A stretch of DNA of 64,000 bases from JADJPG01 sp964491875 (GCA_964491875.1 CAZBIC010000039.1:3302-67301), one strand, 5' to 3'; positions 17,535 through 25,744 are shown, counted from the first letter of the stretch. Notes: generated from the sequence alone by a model not told the origin. Translations and numbers: made by a program.

Positions 17535-17564
17535 CAAATTAGCTTGACGAACTTTTAGGACTGA

Positions 17565-18122
17565 TCAGCGGCGATTATAGCCACGACCCTTACCCTTGTC
17601 GTCCTTAGAGCCCTTCGGAGTCGGGTTCTTCGGATCCTTCGGATCCTTCGGATCCTTCGGACTCGTCGGGTTATTCTTTGACCATTGCCAAGGATTATCG
17701 ATGAACTCAGTCAGCCAAGTCGGGGAGACAACTTCCATCTTCTGGAGGTTGATGCCGTGAACAGCCAACGTGCGGTAATAATCACCACCGTAGGCACGGG
17801 GGCTATAACCGAGGAGTTGAACCAAGGTATGAGCGATGATGTCCGTGGTAATAGGAGCGTCTGGCTGCCATCCACCTTCAGGACGCATGCCATTATTACG
17901 CGCCCATTGCACATAGTCACGGGAGGTAGCACCAGCCGGGAACCACGGCGCTTCACCAGTCAGCACCACCATCAACTGAAGATACTTAAGCTGGGTGGCC
18001 GCTTCGGACTGAGCTTGAGCGGTGGAAGGGGTGAGAACGGCCGCATAGCAGGCGACGCCAACTGCAAAGGCGGCAATCTTTGCAGTCAATCCTTGGAATG
18101 ACTTCTGAAGAATACTTTTCAT
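17565..18122 (-). CDS. Small exported protein with a KDP-repeat, basic tail
   Basis: A 185-residue protein that I do not recognise. Residues 1-37 form a signal peptide (basic KSILQKSFQGLTAKIAAF, hydrophobic AVGVACYAAVL, cleavage near AQAQ). Residues about 40-150 are a small folded domain with two segments shaped like half-repeats (APWFPAGATSRDYVQWARNN and PRAYGGDYYRTLAVHG). The tail has KDPKDPKDPKNP repeats and ends in a Lys/Arg/Gly stretch, which may bind an anionic surface or glycan. It lies 30 bases upstream of the ligase-TPR gene on the same strand, so the two may be co-transcribed. Confidence 0.75.
   Translation of the reverse strand: MKSILQKSFQGLTAKIAAFAVGVACYAAVLTPSTAQAQSEAATQLKYLQLMVVLTGEAPWFPAGATSRDYVQWARNNGMRPEGGWQPDAPITTDIIAHTLVQLLGYSPRAYGGDYYRTLAVHGINLQKMEVVSPTWLTEFIDNPWQWSKNNPTSPKDPKDPKDPKNPTPKGSKDDKGKGRGYNRR
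17629..17662. repeat. Tandem 9-bp repeats encoding KDP units
   Basis: CGGATCCTT occurs three times without change at 17631, 17640 and 17649, with partial copies on either side. It encodes the K-D-P repeats of the exported protein. A 9-base unit keeps the frame, so copy-number change would only lengthen or shorten the tail. Confidence 0.85.
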
Positions 18123-18591
18123 TTTTGCTCCGGGTTTAGTTGTTTATTGGAACGCCGAACGCTAAAGTATGTCCCCTCCTACTGTCAAGCGAAGAACTTA
18201 GATTTTCGAAGTTCTGCAGGTCACACTTCAGCTTACTGTTAACTAGACATCCTGCGGCCATGGTTGTTCAAAGAAATTGACAACAAGCACGCTTCAAATA
18301 TCAGGAGTTTTAGGCGCCTGAAAGAAAACACACCACTTCAAAAGCCTCTCACAAACTCTGCAAAAGTGGTTTACAGTCAATTTTTTGAAAAAATACTGTT
18401 CAGTCTAAACATTGTCTCACACCAATCTGCAGGGACTTACTAAGAAATTGACTCAACCAACTAGATTGCACTAGCGTCCCTGCGTGCAGTTTTTTGGCTC
18501 TAAGTTTAGCGACCGGCGGTTCGGCGGGTTTTACTACCGCTCGAACAACCTGTGCTCTTGGCTGCCTTAACCCGATCTCAATCAAGCCCAG
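18123..18591. promoter_or_regulatory. Non-coding spacer with a candidate promoter and leader ahead of aroF
   Basis: No credible gene is seen between the start of the exported protein gene and the hairpin before the DAHP synthase. The stretch is AT-richer than its surroundings. One sigma70-like pair reads TTGACA at 18277-18282, a 16-base spacer, and TATCAG at 18299-18304 on the + strand (4 of 6 matches in the -10). A transcript from here would have an untranslated leader of about 320 bases ending in the terminator hairpin at 18592. An AT-rich imperfect dyad lies near 18377-18401. All are weak signals apart from the hairpin. Confidence 0.35.
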
Positions 18592-18619
18592 CCGCAGGTT
18601 TATCACCTGCGGTTTTTTT
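18592..18619 (+). terminator. Rho-independent terminator or attenuator just before aroF
   Basis: A perfect 8-bp stem, CCGCAGGT (18592-18599) with ACCTGCGG (18605-18612), has a 5-base loop and is followed by seven T residues. It ends only 13 bases before the DAHP synthase ATG. No coding gene precedes it on this strand within 3 kb, so it either ends a small non-coding RNA or works as an attenuator of aroF. The structure is certain; the regulatory reading is inferred. Confidence 0.85.
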
Positions 18620-18632
18620 ATTCCCAAAACCT

Positions 18633-19646
18633 ATGATCATAGTGCTCAAACCAAACATCGCCAAGAAAGACGAAGGCATCGTCGTGAAGGAAATCAAACG
18701 TCTCGGTTACAAGCCACACATCATGCGCGGCGTCGCCCACACAGTCATCGGCGCCATCGGCGATGAGCGAACCCATCGCACGCTCGAAGTCCTTAGTTCG
18801 TGGCCGCAGGTTGAAAGCGTCATGCCTGTGCAGAAACGCTACAAGCTCGTCAGCCGCGAGGCGCACAAGGCCAACTCCACCGTCAACGCGCGCGGCGTGG
18901 TCATCGGCGGAAAGAAGTTTCAGGTCATGGCCGGTCCCTGCTCCGTCGAGAGCGAGAAACAGCTCATGACCACCGCGCACGCCGTGAAGAAAGCCGGTGC
19001 CACCATCCTGCGCGGCGGAGCGTTCAAGCCCCGCACGTCGCCCTATGAATTCCAAGGACTCGGCGAGAAGGGCCTGAAGCTGCTCGCCAAGGCGCGGAAG
19101 GAAACCGGCCTGCCCATCATCACGGAACTGCTCTCCGAACAGCACGCGGAACTGGTCGCCGAGTACGCGGACATCCTCCAGATCGGCACGCGCAACGCGC
19201 AGAACTTCCAGCTACTGATCGCCGCCGCGAAGACCGGCAAGCCCGTCCTGCTCAAGCGCGGTCTCTCCATGAAGATCGAGGAATGGCTGCTTGCCGGCGA
19301 ATACATTCTCGCCAACGAGAACCCTAACCTCATGTTCTGCGAACGCGGCGTGCGCACGTTCGAGACTTACACCCGGAACATGCTCGACCTCGGCGCGATT
19401 CCCATCCTCAAGAAGGAATCTCACTGCCCGGTCGTCATCGATCCCAGCCAGGGTGCCGGTCGTGCCGACCTCGTCACCGCCATGTGCAAAGGCTCCGTCG
19501 CGATGGGCGCGGACGCGTTGCTCATCGAAGTGCATCCCAACCCCGCCGAGGCGTGGAGCGACGGCGCGCAGCAGGTCACCCTCGAAGGCTTCGCGAAGCT
19601 GATGGAGGAATTGAAGCCCTTTATCGCGGCTGCAGGACGCGAATAA
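18633..19646 (+). CDS. aroF: 3-deoxy-7-phosphoheptulonate (DAHP) synthase
   Basis: A 337-residue enzyme of the class I-beta type that joins phosphoenolpyruvate and erythrose-4-phosphate in the first step of the shikimate pathway, in the cytoplasm. ATG 18633 is preferred because upstream codons overlap the terminator hairpin. Residues 1-75 form an N-terminal ferredoxin-like regulatory domain (IIVLKPNIAKKDEGIVVKEI). The barrel follows, with MAGPCSVES, LRGGAFKPRTSPYEFQG, QIGTRNAQNFQLL, LKRGLSMKIEEWL and CPVVIDPSQGAGRADLV, which supply PEP, metal and sugar-phosphate contacts. Regulation may run through the upstream hairpin and the N-terminal domain. Confidence 0.95.
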   Translation: MIIVLKPNIAKKDEGIVVKEIKRLGYKPHIMRGVAHTVIGAIGDERTHRTLEVLSSWPQVESVMPVQKRYKLVSREAHKANSTVNARGVVIGGKKFQVMAGPCSVESEKQLMTTAHAVKKAGATILRGGAFKPRTSPYEFQGLGEKGLKLLAKARKETGLPIITELLSEQHAELVAEYADILQIGTRNAQNFQLLIAAAKTGKPVLLKRGLSMKIEEWLLAGEYILANENPNLMFCERGVRTFETYTRNMLDLGAIPILKKESHCPVVIDPSQGAGRADLVTAMCKGSVAMGADALLIEVHPNPAEAWSDGAQQVTLEGFAKLMEELKPFIAAAGRE

Positions 19647-19663
19647 GACTCTCAACACCCACC

Positions 19664-19701
19664 GACGCGGCGGCAGTTAACAACCTTCACTCCGCCGCGT
19701 C
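19664..19701. repeat. Inverted repeat at the end of aroF
   Basis: GACGCGGCGG (19664-19673) and CCGCCGCGTC (19692-19701) can form a 10-bp stem with an 18-base loop. There is no T tract. It covers the end of the GspF remnant, and might slow transcription between the convergent genes. Confidence 0.5.
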
Positions 19702-19881
19702 TGGCTTTGGACCGTCGAAGTTAATCACCACATCCACGATCGGCAGGAAAAGCGCTACAACAATCGCCACCACCACGAGCGCGAGGAACACCATCATCAC
19801 CGGCTCCAGCAGCGACGTCATCGCCTCCGTCGCCGTGTCCACTTCCTCGTCGTAATTGTCGGCACCGCGCCGAAAGCTCAC
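19687..19881 (-). pseudogene. C-terminal remnant of a type II secretion/type IV pilus inner-membrane protein (GspF/PilC)
   Basis: A 64-codon frame from a GTG that overlaps the stop of the Sel1-repeat gene (GTGA). It reads ADNYDEEVDTATEAMTSLLE, then a long hydrophobic helix and LPIVDVVINF. This is the last ~60 residues of GspF/PilC, normally about 400 residues long, in which YDEEVD precedes the final membrane helix. The other ~340 residues are absent; upstream DNA encodes the unrelated Sel1 protein. Similarity begins within about 15 bases of the Sel1 stop, so the border looks like a recombination or insertion junction. It is not expected to work alone. Confidence 0.8.
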
Positions 19882-21350
19882 TGAATTGGCAAGGCAGGAG
19901 CAAAATGTGGAAGTGAAGATTTATAGAAGGGAGTAAATGCTTTAGCTCGGCGCCTTCCCTCTTCGAATTCAGCTTGGGTCAATGTTGGCTTCAACCTGCT
20001 CAGATTCACCATCGCGGTGAGATTCGCGCGTTCCTCTGCGAGAAGGTACCACTTGCATGCCTCGATCCGGTCGGAACTCACTCCCTGCTCGGTTTCAAAG
20101 GAGTAGCCAAGCGCGTTCTGTGCTGGACCAAAACCTTGTTTAGCCGAGCGGAGGAACCATTCGTTTGCCTCTTCGAAGTTCTGCACTCCATGTATCCCTT
20201 TGAACAGAGCGATCCCTAAGTTGAACTGGGTAATTGGGTTACCCTGTACTGCAGCTCTTCGTAACCATTTCAAGGCTTCCGACTGATTTACTGACACGCC
20301 TTTACCGGCTTGATAGATCTCGCACATGCCAGCTTGTGCTTCAGCATGGCCACCTTCCGCAGATTGCAGTAACCAAACCGCTCCAAATTGTTCATTTGTT
20401 GGAGTGCCGGTCCCGGTATAGTAACAGCGTGCCAATAGAAACTTTGATTCCAAGTTACCCTGCAGAGCCGATTGACGCAGGAACTCGAAAACTTGCTTAA
20501 GCGTGTCTGCTCGTGCCCGTGCGGTAGGATAATTTGCGGTAACCAGATACGATAACGCGTCCGGCTTCCCTACACTTGCAGCTAGGAACAGCCACCGCAC
20601 AGATTCAGATGGATCCTTGTTAACGCCAAAACCGGTCGCATACGCATGTCCCAGTTTAACCATTGCATCGGTGTTGCCATTACTAGCGGCTTTTAAATAC
20701 CATTGCACAGCTTCAGGAGGATCTAAATTCACCCCCATTCCTGCGGCATAACAATTCCCAAGATGGTATTGGGCACTCGGCTCGCCCGCGGCAGCCGCGC
20801 GTCGAAACCAACCTGCAGCGGTCCCAAGATGCTGTTCGACTCCTGCACCGTTCAAGTAACAAATCCCAAGCAGAACTTGCCCCGGCGCATAGCCACTCTC
20901 AGCAGCCGGGCGCACCCAATTGATTGCGTCTGAACTACTGATGGGCAGCCCTTTTCCATACAAGAACGCAGCCCCCAACAACACGCTGGCCCTATAATCT
21001 CCCGATTTCGCTGCACGCCCAAGCCACTCTGCTCCTTGTTTTGCATCTCTGGCTTCGTAAGGCCAGTTGATGTAATACGCTCCCAACCCAACTTGAGCCT
21101 GCACGTGGCCTTTATCAGCCGCCAAACGAAACCATTTAACAGATTCTGCTTCGTTCCGTGGCATCAATTTTCCATTCCACAATGCCATCCCGAGTTCAAA
21201 CTGTGCCTGAATATCGCCTGCCGCAGCGGCCTTTTTCATGGCGACGAGCCCTGCCCGATTATAAGGTGCGGATTGATTAGAAACGCATCCCGTGCTCCAT
21301 CCCGTGAAAGACACCAATACCGTCAATAGCAGCGCCCGGGCTTTGTTCAT
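19878..21350 (-). CDS. Sel1-like repeat (TPR-type) exported protein
   Basis: A 490-residue protein. ATG 21350 is chosen because it opens a signal sequence (MNKARALLLTVLVSFTGWST) followed by GC, a poor lipobox, so it may be a lipoprotein. About eleven Sel1 repeats follow, with the usual A-x-x-x-L-G-x-x-Y and G-x-G-V-x-x-D turns, for example AQYHLGNCYAAGMGVNLDP and AMVKLGHAYATGFGVNKDP. Sel1 solenoids bind partner proteins; no enzyme domain is present. Its DNA is near 50% GC by eye, lower than the genes on both sides, and its 3' end abuts a GspF fragment, so it may be an insertion. Confidence 0.85.
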   Translation of the reverse strand: MNKARALLLTVLVSFTGWSTGCVSNQSAPYNRAGLVAMKKAAAAGDIQAQFELGMALWNGKLMPRNEAESVKWFRLAADKGHVQAQVGLGAYYINWPYEARDAKQGAEWLGRAAKSGDYRASVLLGAAFLYGKGLPISSSDAINWVRPAAESGYAPGQVLLGICYLNGAGVEQHLGTAAGWFRRAAAAGEPSAQYHLGNCYAAGMGVNLDPPEAVQWYLKAASNGNTDAMVKLGHAYATGFGVNKDPSESVRWLFLAASVGKPDALSYLVTANYPTARARADTLKQVFEFLRQSALQGNLESKFLLARCYYTGTGTPTNEQFGAVWLLQSAEGGHAEAQAGMCEIYQAGKGVSVNQSEALKWLRRAAVQGNPITQFNLGIALFKGIHGVQNFEEANEWFLRSAKQGFGPAQNALGYSFETEQGVSSDRIEACKWYLLAEERANLTAMVNLSRLKPTLTQAEFEEGRRRAKAFTPFYKSSLPHFAPALPIQ

Positions 21351-21469
21351 GGTGGCCAAAATAAACTTATCAACGATAGATTCAAGCGAACAGACAACCA
21401 CTCAAAATAGAACTCACAAAAACGCCGCATAAGCTGCTTTTGAAAGATTATGAAGGCTCGATCCAGTTG

Positions 21470-23299
21470 ATGAACACAGCCAAGTCTAAGTTTAACTGCA
21501 CCTCCACACTCGCCAATTGTGTTGAGGAACTCCTTGCGGCGCTCGGCCCCGACGGCCATTGGGTCGGCGAACTCTCCAGCAGCGCGCTTTCCACGGCAAC
21601 CGCCGTCACTGCACTCAGTCTCGTTCAACGCGAGCAAGGTCACACGCATCACACCGAGCGCATCGCACGTGGACTCGACTGGCTCGCGCAGAATCAGAAT
21701 ACCGACGGCGGCTGGGGCGACACCACGCTCAGCCTCAGCAACCTGAGCACCACCACCCTCTGCTGGGCCGCGTTCGGAGCAGCACCCGGAGCGGATGATC
21801 GTTTCCGATCCACTGTCCAAAAAGCCGAGGCTTGGCTCATCGAACGGGCCGGAGGCCTCGCTCCCGATCAACTCGCGCCCACCATCATCGCGCGCTACGG
21901 CAAAGACCGCACCTTTTCCGTACCCATCCTGACGATGTGCGCGCTGGCCGGACGCCTTGGCTCCGGACGCGATGCATGGCGCCACGTCATTCCCCTGCCC
22001 TTCGAACTCGCCGCGTGTCCGCACTCGTGGTTCGCGGCGTTGCGCCTGCCGGTGGTCAGCTACGCGTTACCTGCGCTAATCGCGATTGGTCAGGTGCGCC
22101 ATATCCAAAGTCCGTCGCCCAATCCCATCGCACGGCTCACGCGCCATCTCACGCGCGAATCCACGCTGAGAAAACTGTCGACCATCCAGCCCGAGAACGG
22201 CGGTTTCCTCGAAGCCACGCCGCTGACCAGCTTCGTAACGATGAGCCTTGCGGGCAGCGGACAAGTGAATCATCCCGTCGCGAAACGCGGCGTGGAATTC
22301 CTCATCGCCTCGCAACGTGCCGACGGCAGCTGGCCTATCGACACCAATCTCGCGACTTGGGTGACGACACTCGCGGTGAACGCGCTCGGTGCAAACTCTT
22401 CACTCCTCGCGAATCACGCCGCACGCCTCCGCTCCTGGCTCCTGAATCAGCAATACCGAACCATCCATCCCTACACGCACGCCGCGCCCGGTGGCTGGGC
22501 GTGGACCGATCTCCCAGGTGGCGTTCCGGACGCCGACGACACTTCCGGCGCATTGCTCGCGTTGCGCCACCTCGGCCCCATCGACGATGCTACGCGCGAA
22601 GCGGCGATCGCTGGCATTACATGGCTGCTTGGTTTGCAGAACCGCGACGGCGGTATCCCGACCTTCTGTCGCGGCTGGGGCGCACTGCCATTCGACCAAA
22701 GCAGCGCGGACATCACGGCCCATGCGATTCGTGCGTGGCTGGCGTGGAAGAACGACGTGCCCGAACTCGGCGCTCGTGTCGACCGAGCTATCGCACGCGC
22801 AACGCGGTTTCTCTTTCGCAATATTCGCCCGGACGGATCGTGGGTTCCGCTGTGGTTCGGCAACCAGTGGAATAACAGTGAAGAGAATCCGCTCTACGGC
22901 ACGGCTCGCGTCGTGGCAGCGCTCGCGCAGATTCCACGATCTGTCGAACTGGAACGCGGCGTCGCGTGGCTCGTCACAGCCCAACAGCAGGACGGTAGCT
23001 GGAGCGGTGGTTCGTCCGGCAAACCCTCCATTGAAGAAACTGCGCTCGCCATCGAAGCGCTCGCCGAATCTTTCACCGCCATGGGAAACGCAGACATCGA
23101 CCTCGGATCTGCCGCCATCGACAGCGCTCGGCGCGGCACCCACTGGCTCGTCACCCGCATCGAATCCGGCGAATGGACTCAACCCTCGCCCATCGGCTTT
23201 TACTTCGCGAAGCTCTGGTACTTCGAAAAGCTCTACCCGATGATCTTCACCACCGCCGCGCTCAATCAGGCACAGCGCCTACCTCCATCTCCCCTGTAG
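21470..23299 (+). CDS. Squalene-hopene cyclase family terpenoid cyclase (prenyltransferase/squalene-oxidase repeats)
   Basis: A 609-residue alpha-alpha-barrel protein from ATG 21470 (a TTG 10 codons earlier is possible). The class II cyclase acid motif DxDD is present as Asp354-Ala-Asp-Asp357 in GVPDADDTSGALLAL. QW-type repeats recur: QNTDGGWGD, SQRADGSWPI, LQNRDGGIPTF, RPDGSWVPLW and QQQDGSWSG. Near the C-terminus QPSPIGFYFAKLWYFEKLYP matches the end of squalene-hopene cyclases. The family protonates and cyclises squalene-like polyprenes at the membrane. No other hopanoid (hpn) gene is nearby, so substrate and product are uncertain. Confidence 0.85.
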   Translation: MNTAKSKFNCTSTLANCVEELLAALGPDGHWVGELSSSALSTATAVTALSLVQREQGHTHHTERIARGLDWLAQNQNTDGGWGDTTLSLSNLSTTTLCWAAFGAAPGADDRFRSTVQKAEAWLIERAGGLAPDQLAPTIIARYGKDRTFSVPILTMCALAGRLGSGRDAWRHVIPLPFELAACPHSWFAALRLPVVSYALPALIAIGQVRHIQSPSPNPIARLTRHLTRESTLRKLSTIQPENGGFLEATPLTSFVTMSLAGSGQVNHPVAKRGVEFLIASQRADGSWPIDTNLATWVTTLAVNALGANSSLLANHAARLRSWLLNQQYRTIHPYTHAAPGGWAWTDLPGGVPDADDTSGALLALRHLGPIDDATREAAIAGITWLLGLQNRDGGIPTFCRGWGALPFDQSSADITAHAIRAWLAWKNDVPELGARVDRAIARATRFLFRNIRPDGSWVPLWFGNQWNNSEENPLYGTARVVAALAQIPRSVELERGVAWLVTAQQQDGSWSGGSSGKPSIEETALAIEALAESFTAMGNADIDLGSAAIDSARRGTHWLVTRIESGEWTQPSPIGFYFAKLWYFEKLYPMIFTTAALNQAQRLPPSPL

Positions 23300-23512
23300 G
23301 AGTCGACGTGAGGAGACTCTAATCTCCCAGTAATCCCGTACGCATGGATACATGAGTCTCGTTACCTCGACTCTTACCTCGGCGGCGTCACACCGCCAAA
23401 TCCGCAAAGCTTTCCGCAAACTCGTCATTGCCATCCTTTGCGCGGCTGCGCTTCAATACGCGGCGCTCGTTACCCCATCGCGGCACGGGCGGAACAAACT
23501 TTTGATGACTTT

Positions 23513-24658
23513 ATGGATCTGACACGCACGGCTTACGGCACATGGAGCGGCGGACGCTTCATGCACTTCGGCGAAGAACTCAGCGAGGAACGCTTCATCT
23601 CCGTGATGCGCCACGCCTACAATAGCGGCATCCGCACCTTCATGACCGCCGACGTCTATGGCAATGGCGCCGCCGACGAAATGCTCGGGCGCGCTCTCGC
23701 TGGCATCCCGCGCGACACCTACTGCCTCGTCGGCGCCGTCGGACACGATTTCTACTCCGGCAAACGCGACGGCTCGAAAGGCTTCCCGCGCTTCACGAAT
23801 CCGCAGCTCCGTCCGCCGAACCAGTATGCGGACTACCTGCGCATGGCCACAGAGAAATCCCTCGAGCGCTGCAAGACCAACAAGTTCGACTGCCTGCTCC
23901 TGCACAACCCCGACTCCATCGGCTACTCCAGCGACGCGGTCTGGAAGGCCATGGACAAGCTCAAGGACGCCAAGCTCACAGACCGCCTCGGCATTGCGCC
24001 CGGGCCGGCCAACGGCTTCTCGCTCGACATCATCCTTTGCATGGAACGCTTCGGACCACTGATGGACTGGGCCATGATTATTCTCAATCCGCTCGAACCG
24101 TGGCCGGGCAGCCTGTGCCTGCCCGCCGCGCAGCAGAACAACGTGAAGATCATCACGCGTGTCGTCGATTACGGTGGGCTGTTCCATGACGACGTGAAGC
24201 CCGGTCACAAGTTCGGCTACGGCGACCATCGCACGTTCCGCCCCGCCGGCTGGGTGGAAGCTGGCAACGCGAAGATGGACCGCATGCGCAGCATCGCCGA
24301 GAAACACAACCTCACGATGATTCAGCTCGCGTCGATCTGGAACCTCTCCCAGCCCGCCGTCCACAGCGTCATCCCGACGATCATTCAAGAGGCCGATCCG
24401 AAGAGCAAACCGATCGAAGCCAAGGTGGAAGAACTCGCGAAGCTGCCCGACCTGAAACTCTCCGGCGACGAATGTGCCTACCTCGCCGAGGTCGGCAACA
24501 ACAAGGGCTGCATGGCGCTCAAGGGCGCGAACCGTTCGCACACCGGCGAACCCGAAGCCGATCACTGGGGATTGAACCCGGACCTCGAAGCCGTCGGCAA
24601 ACGCTGGGGTATCGATCCGGACAAGGATCTCGTCTACACGCACACGAGCGCGGCGTAA
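23513..24658 (+). CDS. Aldo/keto reductase-like protein
   Basis: A 381-residue protein from ATG 23513, which places TRTAYGTWSGGRFMHFGEEL at the N-terminus. A TIM-barrel aldo/keto reductase layout is visible: GIRTFMTADVYGNGAADEML (the D..Y pair), FDCLLLHNPDSIGYSS (the LLLH strand), KIITRVVDYGG and the late LASIWNLSQPAVHSVIP. About 70 extra C-terminal residues hold GNNKGCMALKGANRSHTGEP. The canonical catalytic Lys is not obvious, so activity is uncertain. It follows the cyclase gene by 213 bases; a terminator follows it. An alternative TTG start at 23438 would add 25 residues. Confidence 0.78.
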   Translation: MDLTRTAYGTWSGGRFMHFGEELSEERFISVMRHAYNSGIRTFMTADVYGNGAADEMLGRALAGIPRDTYCLVGAVGHDFYSGKRDGSKGFPRFTNPQLRPPNQYADYLRMATEKSLERCKTNKFDCLLLHNPDSIGYSSDAVWKAMDKLKDAKLTDRLGIAPGPANGFSLDIILCMERFGPLMDWAMIILNPLEPWPGSLCLPAAQQNNVKIITRVVDYGGLFHDDVKPGHKFGYGDHRTFRPAGWVEAGNAKMDRMRSIAEKHNLTMIQLASIWNLSQPAVHSVIPTIIQEADPKSKPIEAKVEELAKLPDLKLSGDECAYLAEVGNNKGCMALKGANRSHTGEPEADHWGLNPDLEAVGKRWGIDPDKDLVYTHTSAA

Positions 24659-24682
24659 CCACCTTCGCAAAACGAATCTCGC

Positions 24683-24724
24683 ATCGAGCGGCTTTGGGCA
24701 ACCGAAGCCGCTCGATTACTTTTA
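24683..24724. terminator. Bidirectional terminator hairpin
   Basis: A perfect 12-bp stem, ATCGAGCGGCTT (24683-24694) with AAGCCGCTCGAT (24705-24716), has a 10-base loop and is followed by TACTTTTA. It lies between the convergent aldo/keto reductase gene and the small membrane-protein gene. Confidence 0.8.
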
Positions 24725-25093
24725 GTCGAAGAACCAGTTCAAAAAACCTCCCGGATCGATTCGACCGTAGGCGATGAGCACAACAACGCTCACTGCGGAG
24801 GCGATCAAAATGGTGAAGAAAGGAAACTGCCTCGAACGCGAGCGGCCGAACACGGCAAGAGCGATCGCACTGATGAACGCAATTGGAACCAGCATCAGGC
24901 AAAGTTGAAGGAGGAGGCACGGAATCCCCCAGAAGACCAGTTTAGGATCAGGATTGTTGTAAGAAGGCCAATGGCCGCGCGACAGCCACACCAAAACGGC
25001 GAAGAGCAACACCGCGAAGACAAACAGCAACGGCGACACTGCGAGAATTAGAGCCGCCAGCGGCAACGGTTTGTTGAACTGCTTGAAGGGCAT
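24722..25093 (-). CDS. Small membrane protein of unknown function
   Basis: A 123-residue protein with three predicted membrane helices: residues about 12-37 (LAALILAVSPLLFVFAVLLF), 53-80 (GIPCLLLQLCLMLVPIAFIS) and 90-110 (FFTILIASAVSVVVLIAY). A loop with RSRSRQ between the second and third is likely cytoplasmic. It ends in GGFLNWFFD. I do not recognise the family. It starts 57 bases after the stop of the RDD-family gene on the same strand, so the two may be co-expressed. Confidence 0.7.
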   Translation of the reverse strand: MPFKQFNKPLPLAALILAVSPLLFVFAVLLFAVLVWLSRGHWPSYNNPDPKLVFWGIPCLLLQLCLMLVPIAFISAIALAVFGRSRSRQFPFFTILIASAVSVVVLIAYGRIDPGGFLNWFFD

Positions 25094-25150
25094 CAGCGCA
25101 ATAGTTCTCCGCGGTCAACTGCATGCCTTGCCGCAGATCCTCCGATTCGT

Positions 25151-25744
25151 TCATCCTCCCTGTAGCGCCGGGTCGGGCTTCAGCGCCGTCTCTGGCGACG
25201 GCGATGCGTAAACCACCACCGTACCAGCGATGAAATCGTGCAGCGCCCTCCGCTTCTTGTTGGTCAGCAGGACGATGAGTTCGCTCCAAAACCAGACGGT
25301 CTGAGCCCAGTTCAACGGCGTGTACCACAAAGGCGCCAGCTCGATCATCCGCTTGCCACGCTCCATGAACGAAAGGGAAAAATATTCGGCGTCAGTCATC
25401 TGCAACAACGGGAAAAGCAATACAATCGACGTCAATAAACTCAAAACAAACGTCACACTGAACCTCAGAAACGCTTCGCGGTAGCCCACGGGGGTGCCAT
25501 CGACCTTCCGAATCACGATGCCTGCAAGGAGCTTCCCGGGTGTCCCGCCGTAGCGACGAACCAGATACACACTGTAGAAGAGTGAGAACAGCGCGCCGGG
25601 GACCAGGTAATAGAGATCGAACAACCGAAATGAGGAAGTTCCCCAGAGCGCCAGAGCGCCCAACGGGAGCGTGACAATGAAATCCAACAACAATGAGGCC
25701 AGCCTCGGCCCGAATCCCGCATAACGCAAAGAGTCCGTGTTCAT
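25151..25744 (-). CDS. RDD family membrane protein
   Basis: A 197-residue protein from ATG 25744; an in-frame start six codons earlier is less likely. The RDD signature is spread over the first helices: YAGFGPRLASLLLDFIV (Arg-Asp pattern), then YGGTPGKLLAGIVIRKVDG, and near the end NKKRRALHDFIAGTVVVY, the usual closing motif. Four hydrophobic segments are visible. RDD proteins are small multi-pass membrane proteins; some act in sodium or proton exchange, most are undefined. The 204 bases between its start and the end of the PPC-repeat gene hold nothing I can identify. Confidence 0.88.
   Translation of the reverse strand: MNTDSLRYAGFGPRLASLLLDFIVTLPLGALALWGTSSFRLFDLYYLVPGALFSLFYSVYLVRRYGGTPGKLLAGIVIRKVDGTPVGYREAFLRFSVTFVLSLLTSIVLLFPLLQMTDAEYFSLSFMERGKRMIELAPLWYTPLNWAQTVWFWSELIVLLTNKKRRALHDFIAGTVVVYASPSPETALKPDPALQGG

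Noticed and set aside
18375..18405. AT-rich imperfect dyad (CAGTCAATTTTTTG with an AT-rich opposite arm) as an operator
   Set aside because: The arms match only partly, A/T tracts make chance pairing likely, and no regulator gene is adjacent.
18460..18620. The stretch before the aroF terminator as a tmRNA or 6S RNA
   Set aside because: No tRNA-like ends, resume reading frame or recognised consensus could be found, although an unknown small RNA remains possible.
23300..23340. GGAGA/TCTCC-like text after the cyclase gene as a terminator
   Set aside because: The stem is short and no T tract follows.
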